Shown here: piece after piece, positions 28,465 to 36,817 of the stretch
Position numbering within the stretch: the first letter of the stretch is position 1
Layout of the letters: each line of letters begins with the position of its first letter
Origin: Leyella stercorea
GTDB taxonomy: Bacteria; Bacteroidota; Bacteroidia; Bacteroidales; Bacteroidaceae
Assembly: GCF_021531355.1 (NCBI RefSeq)
Contig: NZ_JADYTS010000002.1
Span: forward strand, 62,001-126,000
Reading direction: 5' to 3'
DNA length: 64,000 nucleotides
Made by a program: the position numbers and the translations under genes
Notes under the pieces: generated by a model
The model's input: only the letters and a program-made list of their open reading frames with translations
Told to the model about the DNA's origin: nothing
Database searches by the model: none

Positions 28465-29583
28465 ATGCGAATCTTACATCTGATAACCCATTTTGACCTT
28501 GGCGGAGCCGAACGTGTCGCCGCCAACATAGCCGCGTCTACGAGCGAAGGTATGGAATATCATGTCGTTGAGATACTGCGCGGACGTTCAGACTACACCC
28601 CCAAGTTTCTCTCGGAGCTGCGCGCCGCCGGCGTGAAGTGCCACCGTTCGTGGATACCCGACATCAGTTGGCACTTCCTTGTGGAACGTATTGCAGCCCT
28701 GCTGTTCCCCTTGCGCATGCTGTATATTATGCTGCGACTGCGCCCCGACGTCATACACACCCACACCGAGACCCCCGACCTCGCTCTGTACGTGTGCGTC
28801 AGACTCATGCCGTGGCTCTTTCACCATACACGCATAGTGCGCACCATACACAATACGAGGCTCTGGACCGGACTGCCACGCACAGCCCTCTGGGTGGAAC
28901 GTATGTTCATAAAGCGTCAGTCTAACGTAGCCATATCCGATTCGGTGCGCGACGCCTATGCCGGACGTTTCGGCTCGGAGCCGCCGATAATACATAACGG
29001 GGTGGGCGAGGTGCCCCAGCAGCCATGGACACAGCTGCATCCGGGCAAGGTGAACATCCTCTTTGCCGGCCGACTCGAACCGCAGAAGGGCGTGAACGTG
29101 CTTTGCGACGTGCTGCGCATGATGTCTGCCGACCAGCGTTTCTTCTTCACCATAGCTGGCGACGGCTCCCAACGCCCACTCGTGGAGTACACTTTGGCAG
29201 GCGGCGAAACCGGACTGCCGCTCACTAACGCCCGTCTTCTTCCGCCTATATACTCACTCCCTTCATATCTGGCATCGTTCCACTATCTGTTTATGCCCTC
29301 GGTATTTGAGGGACTGAGCATGCTCTCGATGGAGGCAAGCATCAACCGTCTGCCCGTCATAGCCAACGACGCTCCCGGACTGCGCGATACGCTGCCCCCC
29401 GACTGGCCCCTTATGGCACACGGCAATGCCCTGGACGACTATCGCCGCATCTTCGAGTGCCTTTATGACGACGCTTTCCGCACCCGAATAGCCGACAAGG
29501 CGCAGCAGTATGCACGCCTTAATTTCTCCATACGCAGCATGCAGCAACGATACGAGGAGTTTTATCTCACCCCGAAACGATAA
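28465..29583 (+). CDS. Glycosyltransferase family 4-like
   Basis: 372 residues with a GT-B fold. The N-terminal motif LITHFDLGGAERVA (residues 5-18) binds the acceptor side. The C-terminal Rossmann domain has NILFAGRLEPQKGV near 200 and the nucleotide-sugar motif PSVFEGLSMLSMEA near 285. A GTG 15 bp upstream is possible, but the ATG at 28465 gives the normal family start. It is the last gene of the glycan cluster and would act in the cytoplasm before the membrane steps. Confidence 0.88.
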   Translation: MRILHLITHFDLGGAERVAANIAASTSEGMEYHVVEILRGRSDYTPKFLSELRAAGVKCHRSWIPDISWHFLVERIAALLFPLRMLYIMLRLRPDVIHTHTETPDLALYVCVRLMPWLFHHTRIVRTIHNTRLWTGLPRTALWVERMFIKRQSNVAISDSVRDAYAGRFGSEPPIIHNGVGEVPQQPWTQLHPGKVNILFAGRLEPQKGVNVLCDVLRMMSADQRFFFTIAGDGSQRPLVEYTLAGGETGLPLTNARLLPPIYSLPSYLASFHYLFMPSVFEGLSMLSMEASINRLPVIANDAPGLRDTLPPDWPLMAHGNALDDYRRIFECLYDDAFRTRIADKAQQYARLNFSIRSMQQRYEEFYLTPKR

Positions 29584-29706
29584 GCGCAAATGTTCGGGTT
29601 TCATAACATTTAACTCCATAAAGACAAGAAAATCAACCAAAAAAGCGTAACTTTGCATCCTATAGTGAATTTAGGACAGATATCAGAATAACAAAATAAA
29701 GAAAAA

Positions 29707-31248
29707 ATGGCACAAGAAGACGTTTTCAAGAAAATTGTGAGTCATTGCAAGGAGTATGGTTTCGTATTCCCAAGCAGCGAAATCTATGACGGTCTGGGCG
29801 CAGTATATGACTACGGACAGAACGGCGTTGAGCTTAAGAACAACATCAAGCAATACTGGTGGCAGAGCATGGTGCTCCTCCACGAGAACATCGTGGGCAT
29901 CGACTCAGCCATATTCATGCACCCTACTATATGGAAGGCCAGCGGACACGTTGACGCTTTCAACGACCCACTCATCGACAACCGCGACTCAAAGAAGCGC
30001 TACCGTGCCGACGTTCTCATCGAGGATCAGATAGCAAAGTATGATGAGAAGATTGAGAAGGAGATTACCAAGGCACGCAAGCGTTTCGGCGACTCGTTCG
30101 ACGAGGCTCAGTTCCGTGCCACCAACGCACGCGTTATAGAGCACCAGCAGAAGCGCGACGCTCTGCACGAACGTTATACCAAGGCTATGCAGGGTCCGGA
30201 TCTTGCCGAGCTGAAGCTGATTATCGCGGACGAGGAAATCGTTGACCCCATCAGCGGCACCAAGAACTGGACCGACGTACGCCAGTTCAACCTCATGTTC
30301 TCTACCGAAATGGGTTCTACTTCTGAAGGCGCAATGAAGGTATATCTGCGTCCTGAGACTGCTCAGGGCATCTTCGTCAACTATCTCAACGTTCAGAAGA
30401 CTGGCCGTATGAAGATTCCTTTCGGTATCGCTCAGATTGGTAAGGCTTTCCGTAACGAGATTGTTGCACGTCAGTTCATCTTCCGTATGCGCGAGTTTGA
30501 GCAGATGGAAATGCAGTTCTTCGTTCAGCCAGGCACCGAACTCGAATACTTCCAGAAGTGGAAGGAGACCCGTATGAAGTGGCACCAGACTCTCGGCTTC
30601 GGTGCAGAGAACTACCGTTTCCACGATCACGAGAAACTTGCCCACTACGCCAACGCCGCTACCGACATCGAGTTCCGCATGCCGTTCGGATTCAAGGAGG
30701 TTGAGGGCATTCATAGCCGTACAAACTTCGACCTCTCACAGCACGAGAAGTTCTCTGGTCGCTCAATCAAGTACTTCGACCCGATGACCAAAGAGTCGTA
30801 CACTCCGTATGTAATTGAGACCTCAATAGGCGTTGACCGCATGTTCCTCAGCATCATGTGCCACTCTTATCGTGAGGAAAAGCTCGACAACGGAGAGACC
30901 CGCGTCGTTCTGCTTCTGCCTCCTGCACTCGCTCCGACGAAGTTGGCTGTGCTCCCACTCGTAAAGAAAGACGGACTGCCAGAGAAGGCTCGCGAGATAG
31001 TGAACAACCTCAAGTTCCACTTCAACACTCATTATGATGAGAAGGACACTATCGGTAAGCGCTATCGTCGCCAGGATGCAGTCGGAACTCCTTACTGCGT
31101 GACTGTCGACTATGACACTCTGAAGGACAATACCGTTACTCTTCGCTTCCGCGACACTATGGAGCAGGAGCGTGTAAGCATCGATCAGCTTCAGAGCATC
31201 ATCGAGGACAAGGTGAGCATCACCAGTCTCCTCAAGAAATTACAGTAA
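29707..31248 (+). CDS. glyS: Glycyl-tRNA synthetase (single-chain alpha2 type)
   Basis: A 513-residue class II synthetase of the archaeal/eukaryotic alpha2 type, not the bacterial alpha-beta form. Evidence includes the N-terminal FPSSEIYDGLGAVYDYG, motif 2 region (FRNEIVARQFIFRMREFEQME near 255), motif 3 (ETSIGVDRMFL near 372) and the C-terminal anticodon-binding domain. It is insertion-rich at about 90-170 with a charged coiled segment. A -7-like TAACTTTG lies at 29648-29655. The FKBP gene begins 8 bp after it. Confidence 0.95.
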   Translation: MAQEDVFKKIVSHCKEYGFVFPSSEIYDGLGAVYDYGQNGVELKNNIKQYWWQSMVLLHENIVGIDSAIFMHPTIWKASGHVDAFNDPLIDNRDSKKRYRADVLIEDQIAKYDEKIEKEITKARKRFGDSFDEAQFRATNARVIEHQQKRDALHERYTKAMQGPDLAELKLIIADEEIVDPISGTKNWTDVRQFNLMFSTEMGSTSEGAMKVYLRPETAQGIFVNYLNVQKTGRMKIPFGIAQIGKAFRNEIVARQFIFRMREFEQMEMQFFVQPGTELEYFQKWKETRMKWHQTLGFGAENYRFHDHEKLAHYANAATDIEFRMPFGFKEVEGIHSRTNFDLSQHEKFSGRSIKYFDPMTKESYTPYVIETSIGVDRMFLSIMCHSYREEKLDNGETRVVLLLPPALAPTKLAVLPLVKKDGLPEKAREIVNNLKFHFNTHYDEKDTIGKRYRRQDAVGTPYCVTVDYDTLKDNTVTLRFRDTMEQERVSIDQLQSIIEDKVSITSLLKKLQ

Positions 31249-31256
31249 TATAAAGA

Positions 31257-31925
31257 ATGAAGAATTTTAATATTTTCGCACTCTCGGCGCTCGTAGCGGT
31301 TCTCATTGCAGGACTTGCCTCGTGCAGCGAGACATCGGACGAGGTTGAGGAGTATGCCGATTGGCAGAACGTCAACGCTACTTACTTCGACAAGACTTAT
31401 TCCGAGGCTAAGAAGAAGGCTGATGCCGGTGACGCAAGCTGTAAGGTTTTGCGCGCTTACAACATTGACGAGAAGGTGGCAACCCACTCTTACGACCATA
31501 TCGTCGTGAACGTGCTCAAGGCTGGAAACGGCTCGGGATGCCCGCTCTATACCGACTCTGTGAAGGTACACTACAGTGGACGACTGCTGCCTTCTGCCAG
31601 TTATCCCAACGGCAAGGTGTTCGACCAGTCGTGGACAGGCGATTACGACCTCACAACAATGATGCCTGTGAAGTTTGCCGTGAAAGGTGTTGTCACCGGA
31701 TTTAGCACCGCTCTGCAGTATATGCACATCGGCGACCGCTGGCAGGTAATCATTCCGCAGCAGTTGGCTTACGGCTCGTCTACCACACCTGGTGCAGCAT
31801 ACTCTACACTCGTGTTCGACGTAACGCTCGTGGCTTACTATCGTGCCAACGACGTTCCATTGTCTATCTCGCGTGTAGCCGATGCTCAGTCTGCTGAGTC
31901 TACCGGTCGCTGGATTTACGAATAA
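31257..31925 (+). CDS. FKBP-type peptidylprolyl isomerase lipoprotein
   Basis: 222 residues with a lipoprotein signal (lipobox LASC, Cys near residue 23) and an FKBP domain from about residue 97 (VKVHYSGRLL, GDRWQVIIPQQLAYG, STLVFDVTLV). It should act as a prolyl isomerase on the periplasmic side of a membrane. It is co-oriented with and almost adjacent to glyS, an association probably without functional meaning. A strong terminator follows. Confidence 0.9.
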   Translation: MKNFNIFALSALVAVLIAGLASCSETSDEVEEYADWQNVNATYFDKTYSEAKKKADAGDASCKVLRAYNIDEKVATHSYDHIVVNVLKAGNGSGCPLYTDSVKVHYSGRLLPSASYPNGKVFDQSWTGDYDLTTMMPVKFAVKGVVTGFSTALQYMHIGDRWQVIIPQQLAYGSSTTPGAAYSTLVFDVTLVAYYRANDVPLSISRVADAQSAESTGRWIYE

Positions 31926-31989
31926 TTAGATTAGTAGGCATATGACGTAAGCGTCGTAGCCTTGGCAATCAGACATTATAAATAATGAC

Positions 31990-32044
31990 AAGAACAACAT
32001 TGCTTCACTCGCATTGAGTAGGCAATGTTGTTCTTGTTTTTTTT
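31990..32044 (+). terminator. Intrinsic terminator after the FKBP gene
   Basis: AAGAACAACATTGC (31990-32003) pairs with GCAATGTTGTTCTT (32022-32035) and is followed by GTTTTTTTT. The stem is long and perfect, so this should be efficient. Confidence 0.92.
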
Positions 32045-32072
32045 GTACCCTATGCAAATATAATCCAAGCAG

Positions 32073-32470
32073 TAAAAAACTGTTACAAATCAAAAATCGA
32101 TTATAGAGATTCCCGTAGCTGTTTTTATGGGTTCGCACTGGCGGCTACACCATGTTTTTCTTCATTTGTACCCCTTTTGCATTGCAAAAGGACTACAGTT
32201 GCAAGTCAAATGTACTCCATTTGGAGTGTAAAACGACCACATTTGCATTGCAAAACGACCACATTTGCATCGTAATAGTACTCGTTTTACACTGCAATGT
32301 ACTGTTTTTATGCACTACGTTATTGCACATCTTCAGTCGCAGTAGCTGTAATGCTCTGTATATTAGTAATTTATGAGTTGCACGCTCAAAACTCGCGAAT
32401 TTCGACCCAACGATTGTCTTGCTCGCTCAACTCGCATTCCTCAGCGACAGAAAATGCAAATATTGTATTG
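32073..32470 (+). repeat. Dispersed intergenic repeat, copy 2
   Basis: It matches copy 1 (4497-4870) in block order and orientation: GTTACAAAT left end, GCATTGCAAAAGGACTAC block near 32179, a variable middle of palindrome-like units such as GCAAAACGACCACATTTGCA (about four units), CTCAAAACTCGCGAATTTCGA near 32384, and the right end AAATGCAAATATTGTATTG. It directly follows the FKBP terminator and ends about 80 bp before the next promoter. No convincing ORF. Confidence 0.65.
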
Positions 32471-32550
32471 TAAAATTATTGTGTGCGTGCACATTTCTTT
32501 TGACATACATCAAAAATCATACGAAAAGATGCATTTTTAGGGGTAAACTC

Positions 32551-32581
32551 TTGGTTGTGTACGCAAACAATTGTAACTTTG
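32551..32581 (+). promoter_or_regulatory. Promoter of the orphan transcript
   Basis: TTG at 32551-32553 and TAACTTTG at 32574-32581 are 20 bp apart and match the Bacteroidetes consensus. No large ORF follows before the terminator at 33157. Confidence 0.6.
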
Positions 32582-32949
32582 CATCGTCAAAACAAGGGAA
32601 CCGTGAGGCAACCTCGAAAGACAACACTATATGAAGGTATTGAAAATTTGAGAGATTTAAGGTAAATAGACTATCAGGATATTCTTCAATAGAGAAGGTA
32701 GAAGATTAGGATGACTTGAGAAAGGTAAAAAGTGATTGATTCAGATAACAACACTGACTCTTGAGTATTAGCAAAGGTAAAGACAGAAGATTGCAAGAAG
32801 GATAACAAAGCAGATAGGTAGAGTCAAAGGTAAAGCAGAAGATTGCATAGAAGGGATAACAAAGACAATAGGTAAAGAGAAGTCAATAGGTAGATTTATA
32901 AAAGGTATTGGAAGTTAATAGGTTTAATGGTTTTAAAGGTAAAAAGGTT

Positions 32950-33027
32950 ATGTTGATGACAATGATGATGACCCTATTTGCAGCCAGTGCTGCAATAGGA
33001 ATGTGGGGAGAAGGCAACGGTAAATGA
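32950..33027 (+). CDS. Possible 25-residue small protein
   Basis: ATG at 32950 with purine-rich AAAGGTAAAAAGG just upstream. The product starts with a Met-rich hydrophobic stretch (MLMTMMMTLF then AASAAIGM) and ends in the polar WGEGNGK. It resembles a signal peptide or single membrane helix. It may instead be the leftover start of a lost secreted-protein gene. Support comes only from the ribosome-binding site, the promoter and the terminator. Confidence 0.3.
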   Translation: MLMTMMMTLFAASAAIGMWGEGNGK

Positions 33028-33123
33028 TCGTTTGTCCTCCCACTGAGGCAAGACGGAGCGCAAGTCAAAACGCAATGAGGTCGGGCTAATTAAATGGGAA
33101 AATAATAATTTTAAAATAATAAG

Positions 33124-33157
33124 AGGCTGTTTCGGACAATACCGAAACAGCCTTTTT
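33124..33157 (+). terminator. Intrinsic terminator of the orphan transcript
   Basis: AGGCTGTTTCGG (33124-33135) pairs perfectly with CCGAAACAGCCT (33142-33153), followed by TTTTT. The reverse strand lacks an equally good T-run, so it works mainly for the plus strand. Confidence 0.9.
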
Positions 33158-33204
33158 CGTATTTATGCTCGTCATGAGCATTATAGGTTGATGTTCTATG
33201 TTGT

Positions 33205-33870
33205 TTATTTCACCATGAACTTCTTGCCGTTCTTGATGTAGATGCCCTTAGGCAGCGACTTGCCGTCGACGCGCTGACCCTTGAGATTGTATACAGCGTT
33301 GTTGCCAGCCTTGTTTGTATCCATGTTGACAGAACCGATACCTGTAGTTGTACCTGGCAATTCTACGTATACACGGATGTTGGTAGCAGCTGCGTAGTTA
33401 GCCCAGTCCTTATTGTTCTTGAATGATACGCTCTTTGATGAGCCGGTCCATACGATTAAGTTCTTGGTGATGCTGTATTCGCCCTCACCATTCTCTACGA
33501 GCTTTGTCAGTCCGTCGCCAACGATTTCAATCTTTACGATGTTGCCGGTCTCTGTTGAAATGGTTGTTGTGCTCGAGCCGTTGAAGCGGTAGGGATTGTT
33601 CTTGAATGATGCACGGCTACAATGTACCTTTACACCGTCCTTGCTGATTTCGTCTGAAACAAAACCACCTCCAAGAGTTCCTGTTGTACCATTGTCCGTA
33701 CCAGCTACAAATTCTACACACTTCTCAGTTTTGTTGTCATCTGCATTGATTACGTTCTCTTCTGAAGTGTTAGTTAACTGATTGTAAGTGTTAGCCTCTG
33801 TGGCGTTGCTTACGATAGAGCATGCTGTTAACAGCATTGCTACGGTCATCATGTGTAAATGTTTTGTCAT
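33205..33870 (-). CDS. Secreted protein with C-terminal sorting domain
   Basis: 221 residues. The N-terminus is a signal peptide (MTKHLHMMTVAMLLTACSIV). The C-terminal 45 residues have the Prevotella/Porphyromonas-type secretion tail: VYNLKGQRVDG, LPKGIYIKNGKKFMVK, preceded by TTGIGSVNM. Such tails direct passage through the type IX system. The middle part (SKDGVKVHCSRASF, YRFNGSSTTTIST) looks like a small beta-sandwich, with no recognised enzyme motif. The gene follows the P-type ATPase by 24 bp on the same strand, but a functional link is unlikely. Confidence 0.75.
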   Translation of the reverse strand: MTKHLHMMTVAMLLTACSIVSNATEANTYNQLTNTSEENVINADDNKTEKCVEFVAGTDNGTTGTLGGGFVSDEISKDGVKVHCSRASFKNNPYRFNGSSTTTISTETGNIVKIEIVGDGLTKLVENGEGEYSITKNLIVWTGSSKSVSFKNNKDWANYAAATNIRVYVELPGTTTGIGSVNMDTNKAGNNAVYNLKGQRVDGKSLPKGIYIKNGKKFMVK

Positions 33871-33894
33871 AATTTAAAATATAATATTAAAGAT

Positions 33895-36618
33895 TCATTT
33901 GAGTTGTCTTGCAGTTGCAAGGTGCCAAGCCTCGCGCACCCACAGCACGAGGCTCGAACCTATGATTATAGCTATCCAGTCCTGCAGCGACAGGCTCACC
34001 ACGTTGAAGAAGTTCTGCAGTATCGGAGTCTCCACCATCAACACCTGTCCTACGAATATTATCACAACGATGGTGAGCAGACCCTTGCATCCGCCGAAGT
34101 GGAGCGCCGAACGTCCCGTCTCGAAGGCGCGGGCGTTGAACAGGTAGAAGAAGTGTGTCATGACGAATATGGTGAACAGCAGTGTCAGTTCGTAGGCAGT
34201 GAGATGTCCCTCTGTCCAAAACGCCAGAGTGCCAAATCCTGCGAATATCTGCAGATAGTTGAGCGTAAGCATATCGCTTAGACTGCTTATGTCGGCATGT
34301 TTGAACACTAGCAGGAAGAAGAACAGCAACACGAAGAACAGTCCGCCTACGCCCAATATTTCGCCGTACATGGGTCGTGTGAGTATGAATGCGTGGCGGT
34401 CGCGCGGACGGTCGTGCATTACGCTCTCCGACGGGGGCAGCGATGCCAGCGCCATGGCTGCGAAAGTGTCCATAATCAGATTTATCCATAGCATCTGTGT
34501 CACGGTGAGTGGCGACTCGGTGCCTATAAAGGCTCCGATGAGCACTATGAGGCACGCCGTTACGTTGACGGTGAGCTGGAAGAGCAGGAATCGCTGTATG
34601 TTCTGATACAGCGAGCGTCCCCACATCACAGCCTTGCCTATTGACGAGAACGAGTTGTTGATGATGGTGATGTCGGATGCCTCCTTAGCCACCGATGTTC
34701 CGTCGCCCATCGACAGTCCCACTTGTGCAGCCCGTAGGGCAGGGGCGTCGTTGGTTCCGTCGCCCGTCACGGCTACCACTTGATTTAGCTTTTGCAGAGC
34801 TTCTACCAGTCGCTTCTTGTCCATAGGTCGTGCGCGTGCTATAATCTTGAGGTCGAGCACGCGGTCGAGCAGCTGGTTGTCGCTCAGTGCGGCAAACTCA
34901 GGTCCGGTTATGATGTTGCGGTCTGTATCCTTGTCGGTCCACAATCCCACCTGTCTGCCTATCTCGCGAGCCGTACCAGGTGTGTCGCCCGTAACAATTT
35001 TGATGCTAATACCGGCGTCTATGCACTCCTTGATGGCAGCCGGCACATCGCTGCGTACGGGGTCGGCAATAGCTGTGATGCCGATAAAGTGCAGTCGGTT
35101 GGCAGTGACGTGTCCGTTGCTGATGGCGGTGTCGCCGTCTTCGAGTATCTGGAATGCAAAGCCAAGTGTGCGCATGGCGTGGTTCTGATAGTCGAGCAGC
35201 TGTTTCTCCACACGTTCGCGAGTAGCGCCTTCGCCCATAGTGCGGCACATGCCGAACACGATTTCGGGCGCGCCCTTGACGTACAGAATGCGTCGGCCGA
35301 GCATCAGCGCCGAGTCTACCACAGTTGCCATATACTTGCGCTCGGTGCTGAACGGCAGTTGGTCGACAATGTTTGAACAGTCGCGCAGCTCACGATAGTC
35401 TACGCCGTGCTGACAGAGCCACAGTAGCAGTGCGCCCTCTGTTGGATTACCGAGTACGGTAGGGTGGCTGGGGTCGGTTAAGTCGAGCTGTGCTGTAGAG
35501 TTTAGCGCCATAGCCTCGCTCACAGCCGAGCTCTTTTCGTCGAGTCCGTACAGCTGCAGGCTGTCCACACGCATCTGGTTCTGCGTCAGTGTGCCCGTCT
35601 TGTCGGTGCATATCACTGTTGTGGCACCCATCGTCTCGCAAGCGTGCATCTTGCGTACGAGGTTGTTGGTCTTGAGCATGCGTCGCATGCTGTACGCCAG
35701 ACTCAGTGTCACCGCCATAGGCAGACCCTCGGGCACCGAAACCACAACCAGTGTGACGGCTATCATGAGCGTCTTGAGCATATAGGCGATGAACGGCAGC
35801 CATTCGAACTGCTCGTAAGAGGGTGAAAGAAAATACATCAGAATACGGCCAATGATGATGCCAGCGCCTACGCAGTAGCTCAGTTTGGCAACGAGCCGAC
35901 CCAGTCCGTCGAGCTGTTCGTCGAGCGGAGTCTTCACCGAATTGTCTATCTGCACCGCCTCGAACACCTTGCCCTGCTCGGTATGGTCGCCAATGGCAAG
36001 CACGCGCATTATGCCGTGTCCCTCCATCACCTTGGTGCCTTTCATTACGTGGTTGGATGGGAATGTGGCGTCGGCATCAAACTCGCTCTCTATGGTCGTC
36101 TTGGTACATATAGGCTCGCCTGTCAGCGTTGATTCGTCGACATGCAGCAGTGTGGCTTCAATCAGTTCGCCGTCGGCAGGAATCTCCTCGCCAGTGTTTA
36201 TCAGCACTATGTCGCCCACAACAACATCGCGTCGCGGTATCTGCGTAGTGTTAGCGTCGCGTATCACTTCCACCGGTTCGTCGTCATTGACCTGATTGAG
36301 AATGGCAAACTCCTTATCGGCCTGATATTCGAAGTAGAACGCAAGGCCCGTGGCCAGCATAATTGCAACGAATATGCCTACAGGCTCGAAGAAGACCGTC
36401 ATACCGTCGTCCATACCGAAGTACTCGTAGCATGAAATTACAATCGAGAGCACGCCGGCAATGAGCAGTATGATGATGAGCGGGTCGCGGAACTTGTCGA
36501 GAAACTGCCGCCACAGCGGTTCCTTAGCGGGCGGAGTGAGCACGTTCTCGCCATACTTAGCTCGGCTTTCTGCCACTTGCGCCGCGGTGAGACCAGTGTA
36601 GTGATGTTTGGATTCCAT
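33895..36618 (-). CDS. Calcium-translocating P-type ATPase (PMCA/SERCA-like)
   Basis: About 907 residues from the ATG at 36618. It has an N-terminal cation-ATPase domain (GLTAAQVAESRAKYGENVL), the actuator loop (STLTGEP), the phosphorylation site ICTDKTGTLT near residue 337, the ATP hinge TGDGTNDAPAL and about ten membrane helices. It should export Ca2+ or a related cation from the cytoplasm at the expense of ATP. An in-frame ATG exists at 36654, but the minus-strand -7 box (TAACTTTG, 36659-36652) would put transcription start after it, so I prefer 36618. Confidence 0.93.
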   Translation of the reverse strand: MESKHHYTGLTAAQVAESRAKYGENVLTPPAKEPLWRQFLDKFRDPLIIILLIAGVLSIVISCYEYFGMDDGMTVFFEPVGIFVAIMLATGLAFYFEYQADKEFAILNQVNDDEPVEVIRDANTTQIPRRDVVVGDIVLINTGEEIPADGELIEATLLHVDESTLTGEPICTKTTIESEFDADATFPSNHVMKGTKVMEGHGIMRVLAIGDHTEQGKVFEAVQIDNSVKTPLDEQLDGLGRLVAKLSYCVGAGIIIGRILMYFLSPSYEQFEWLPFIAYMLKTLMIAVTLVVVSVPEGLPMAVTLSLAYSMRRMLKTNNLVRKMHACETMGATTVICTDKTGTLTQNQMRVDSLQLYGLDEKSSAVSEAMALNSTAQLDLTDPSHPTVLGNPTEGALLLWLCQHGVDYRELRDCSNIVDQLPFSTERKYMATVVDSALMLGRRILYVKGAPEIVFGMCRTMGEGATRERVEKQLLDYQNHAMRTLGFAFQILEDGDTAISNGHVTANRLHFIGITAIADPVRSDVPAAIKECIDAGISIKIVTGDTPGTAREIGRQVGLWTDKDTDRNIITGPEFAALSDNQLLDRVLDLKIIARARPMDKKRLVEALQKLNQVVAVTGDGTNDAPALRAAQVGLSMGDGTSVAKEASDITIINNSFSSIGKAVMWGRSLYQNIQRFLLFQLTVNVTACLIVLIGAFIGTESPLTVTQMLWINLIMDTFAAMALASLPPSESVMHDRPRDRHAFILTRPMYGEILGVGGLFFVLLFFFLLVFKHADISSLSDMLTLNYLQIFAGFGTLAFWTEGHLTAYELTLLFTIFVMTHFFYLFNARAFETGRSALHFGGCKGLLTIVVIIFVGQVLMVETPILQNFFNVVSLSLQDWIAIIIGSSLVLWVREAWHLATARQLK

Positions 36619-36733
36619 ATTCTTGTTGATGTTGTTAACGTTCACAATGTGCAAAGTTATAAATTATATGCCAAAACAAGGTATATGAGAATGTGAAAAA
36701 AATGCTACGTCAGTAGTTACGTACACATTATAT

Positions 36734-36764
36734 TTTGATTTTCCACTTTTTTTTCGTACTTTTG
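36734..36764 (+). promoter_or_regulatory. Promoter of the topoisomerase IV A-subunit gene
   Basis: TTTG at 36734-36737 and TACTTTTG at 36757-36764 are separated by 19 bp. Both boxes and spacing match the Bacteroidetes consensus. The predicted leader is about 47 nt. Confidence 0.7.
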
Positions 36765-36817
36765 CGAGTCAACTGAATTTATTCCCAACTTAAAATTATA
36801 AACCCACACGGCAATAT

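Larger units (their letters stand above)
32588..33157 (+). ncRNA. Candidate orphan transcript with 53-bp repeats
   Basis: A promoter and a strong terminator (33124-33157) bound about 570 nt with no long ORF on either strand. The RNA would be purine-rich and carries the word AGGTA about eleven times. Two imperfect tandem units starting AAAGGTAAAG at 32773 and 32826 are 53 bp apart; both contain AGAAGATTGCA and GGATAACAAAG. A 25-codon ORF lies near the 3' end. It could be a regulatory RNA, a long leader for a small protein, or a decayed gene. Confidence 0.4.

Noticed and set aside
29584..29706. T-box leader upstream of glyS
   Set aside because: The leader after the -7 box is only about 50 nt, with no T-box sequence; T-boxes are also not expected in Bacteroidetes.
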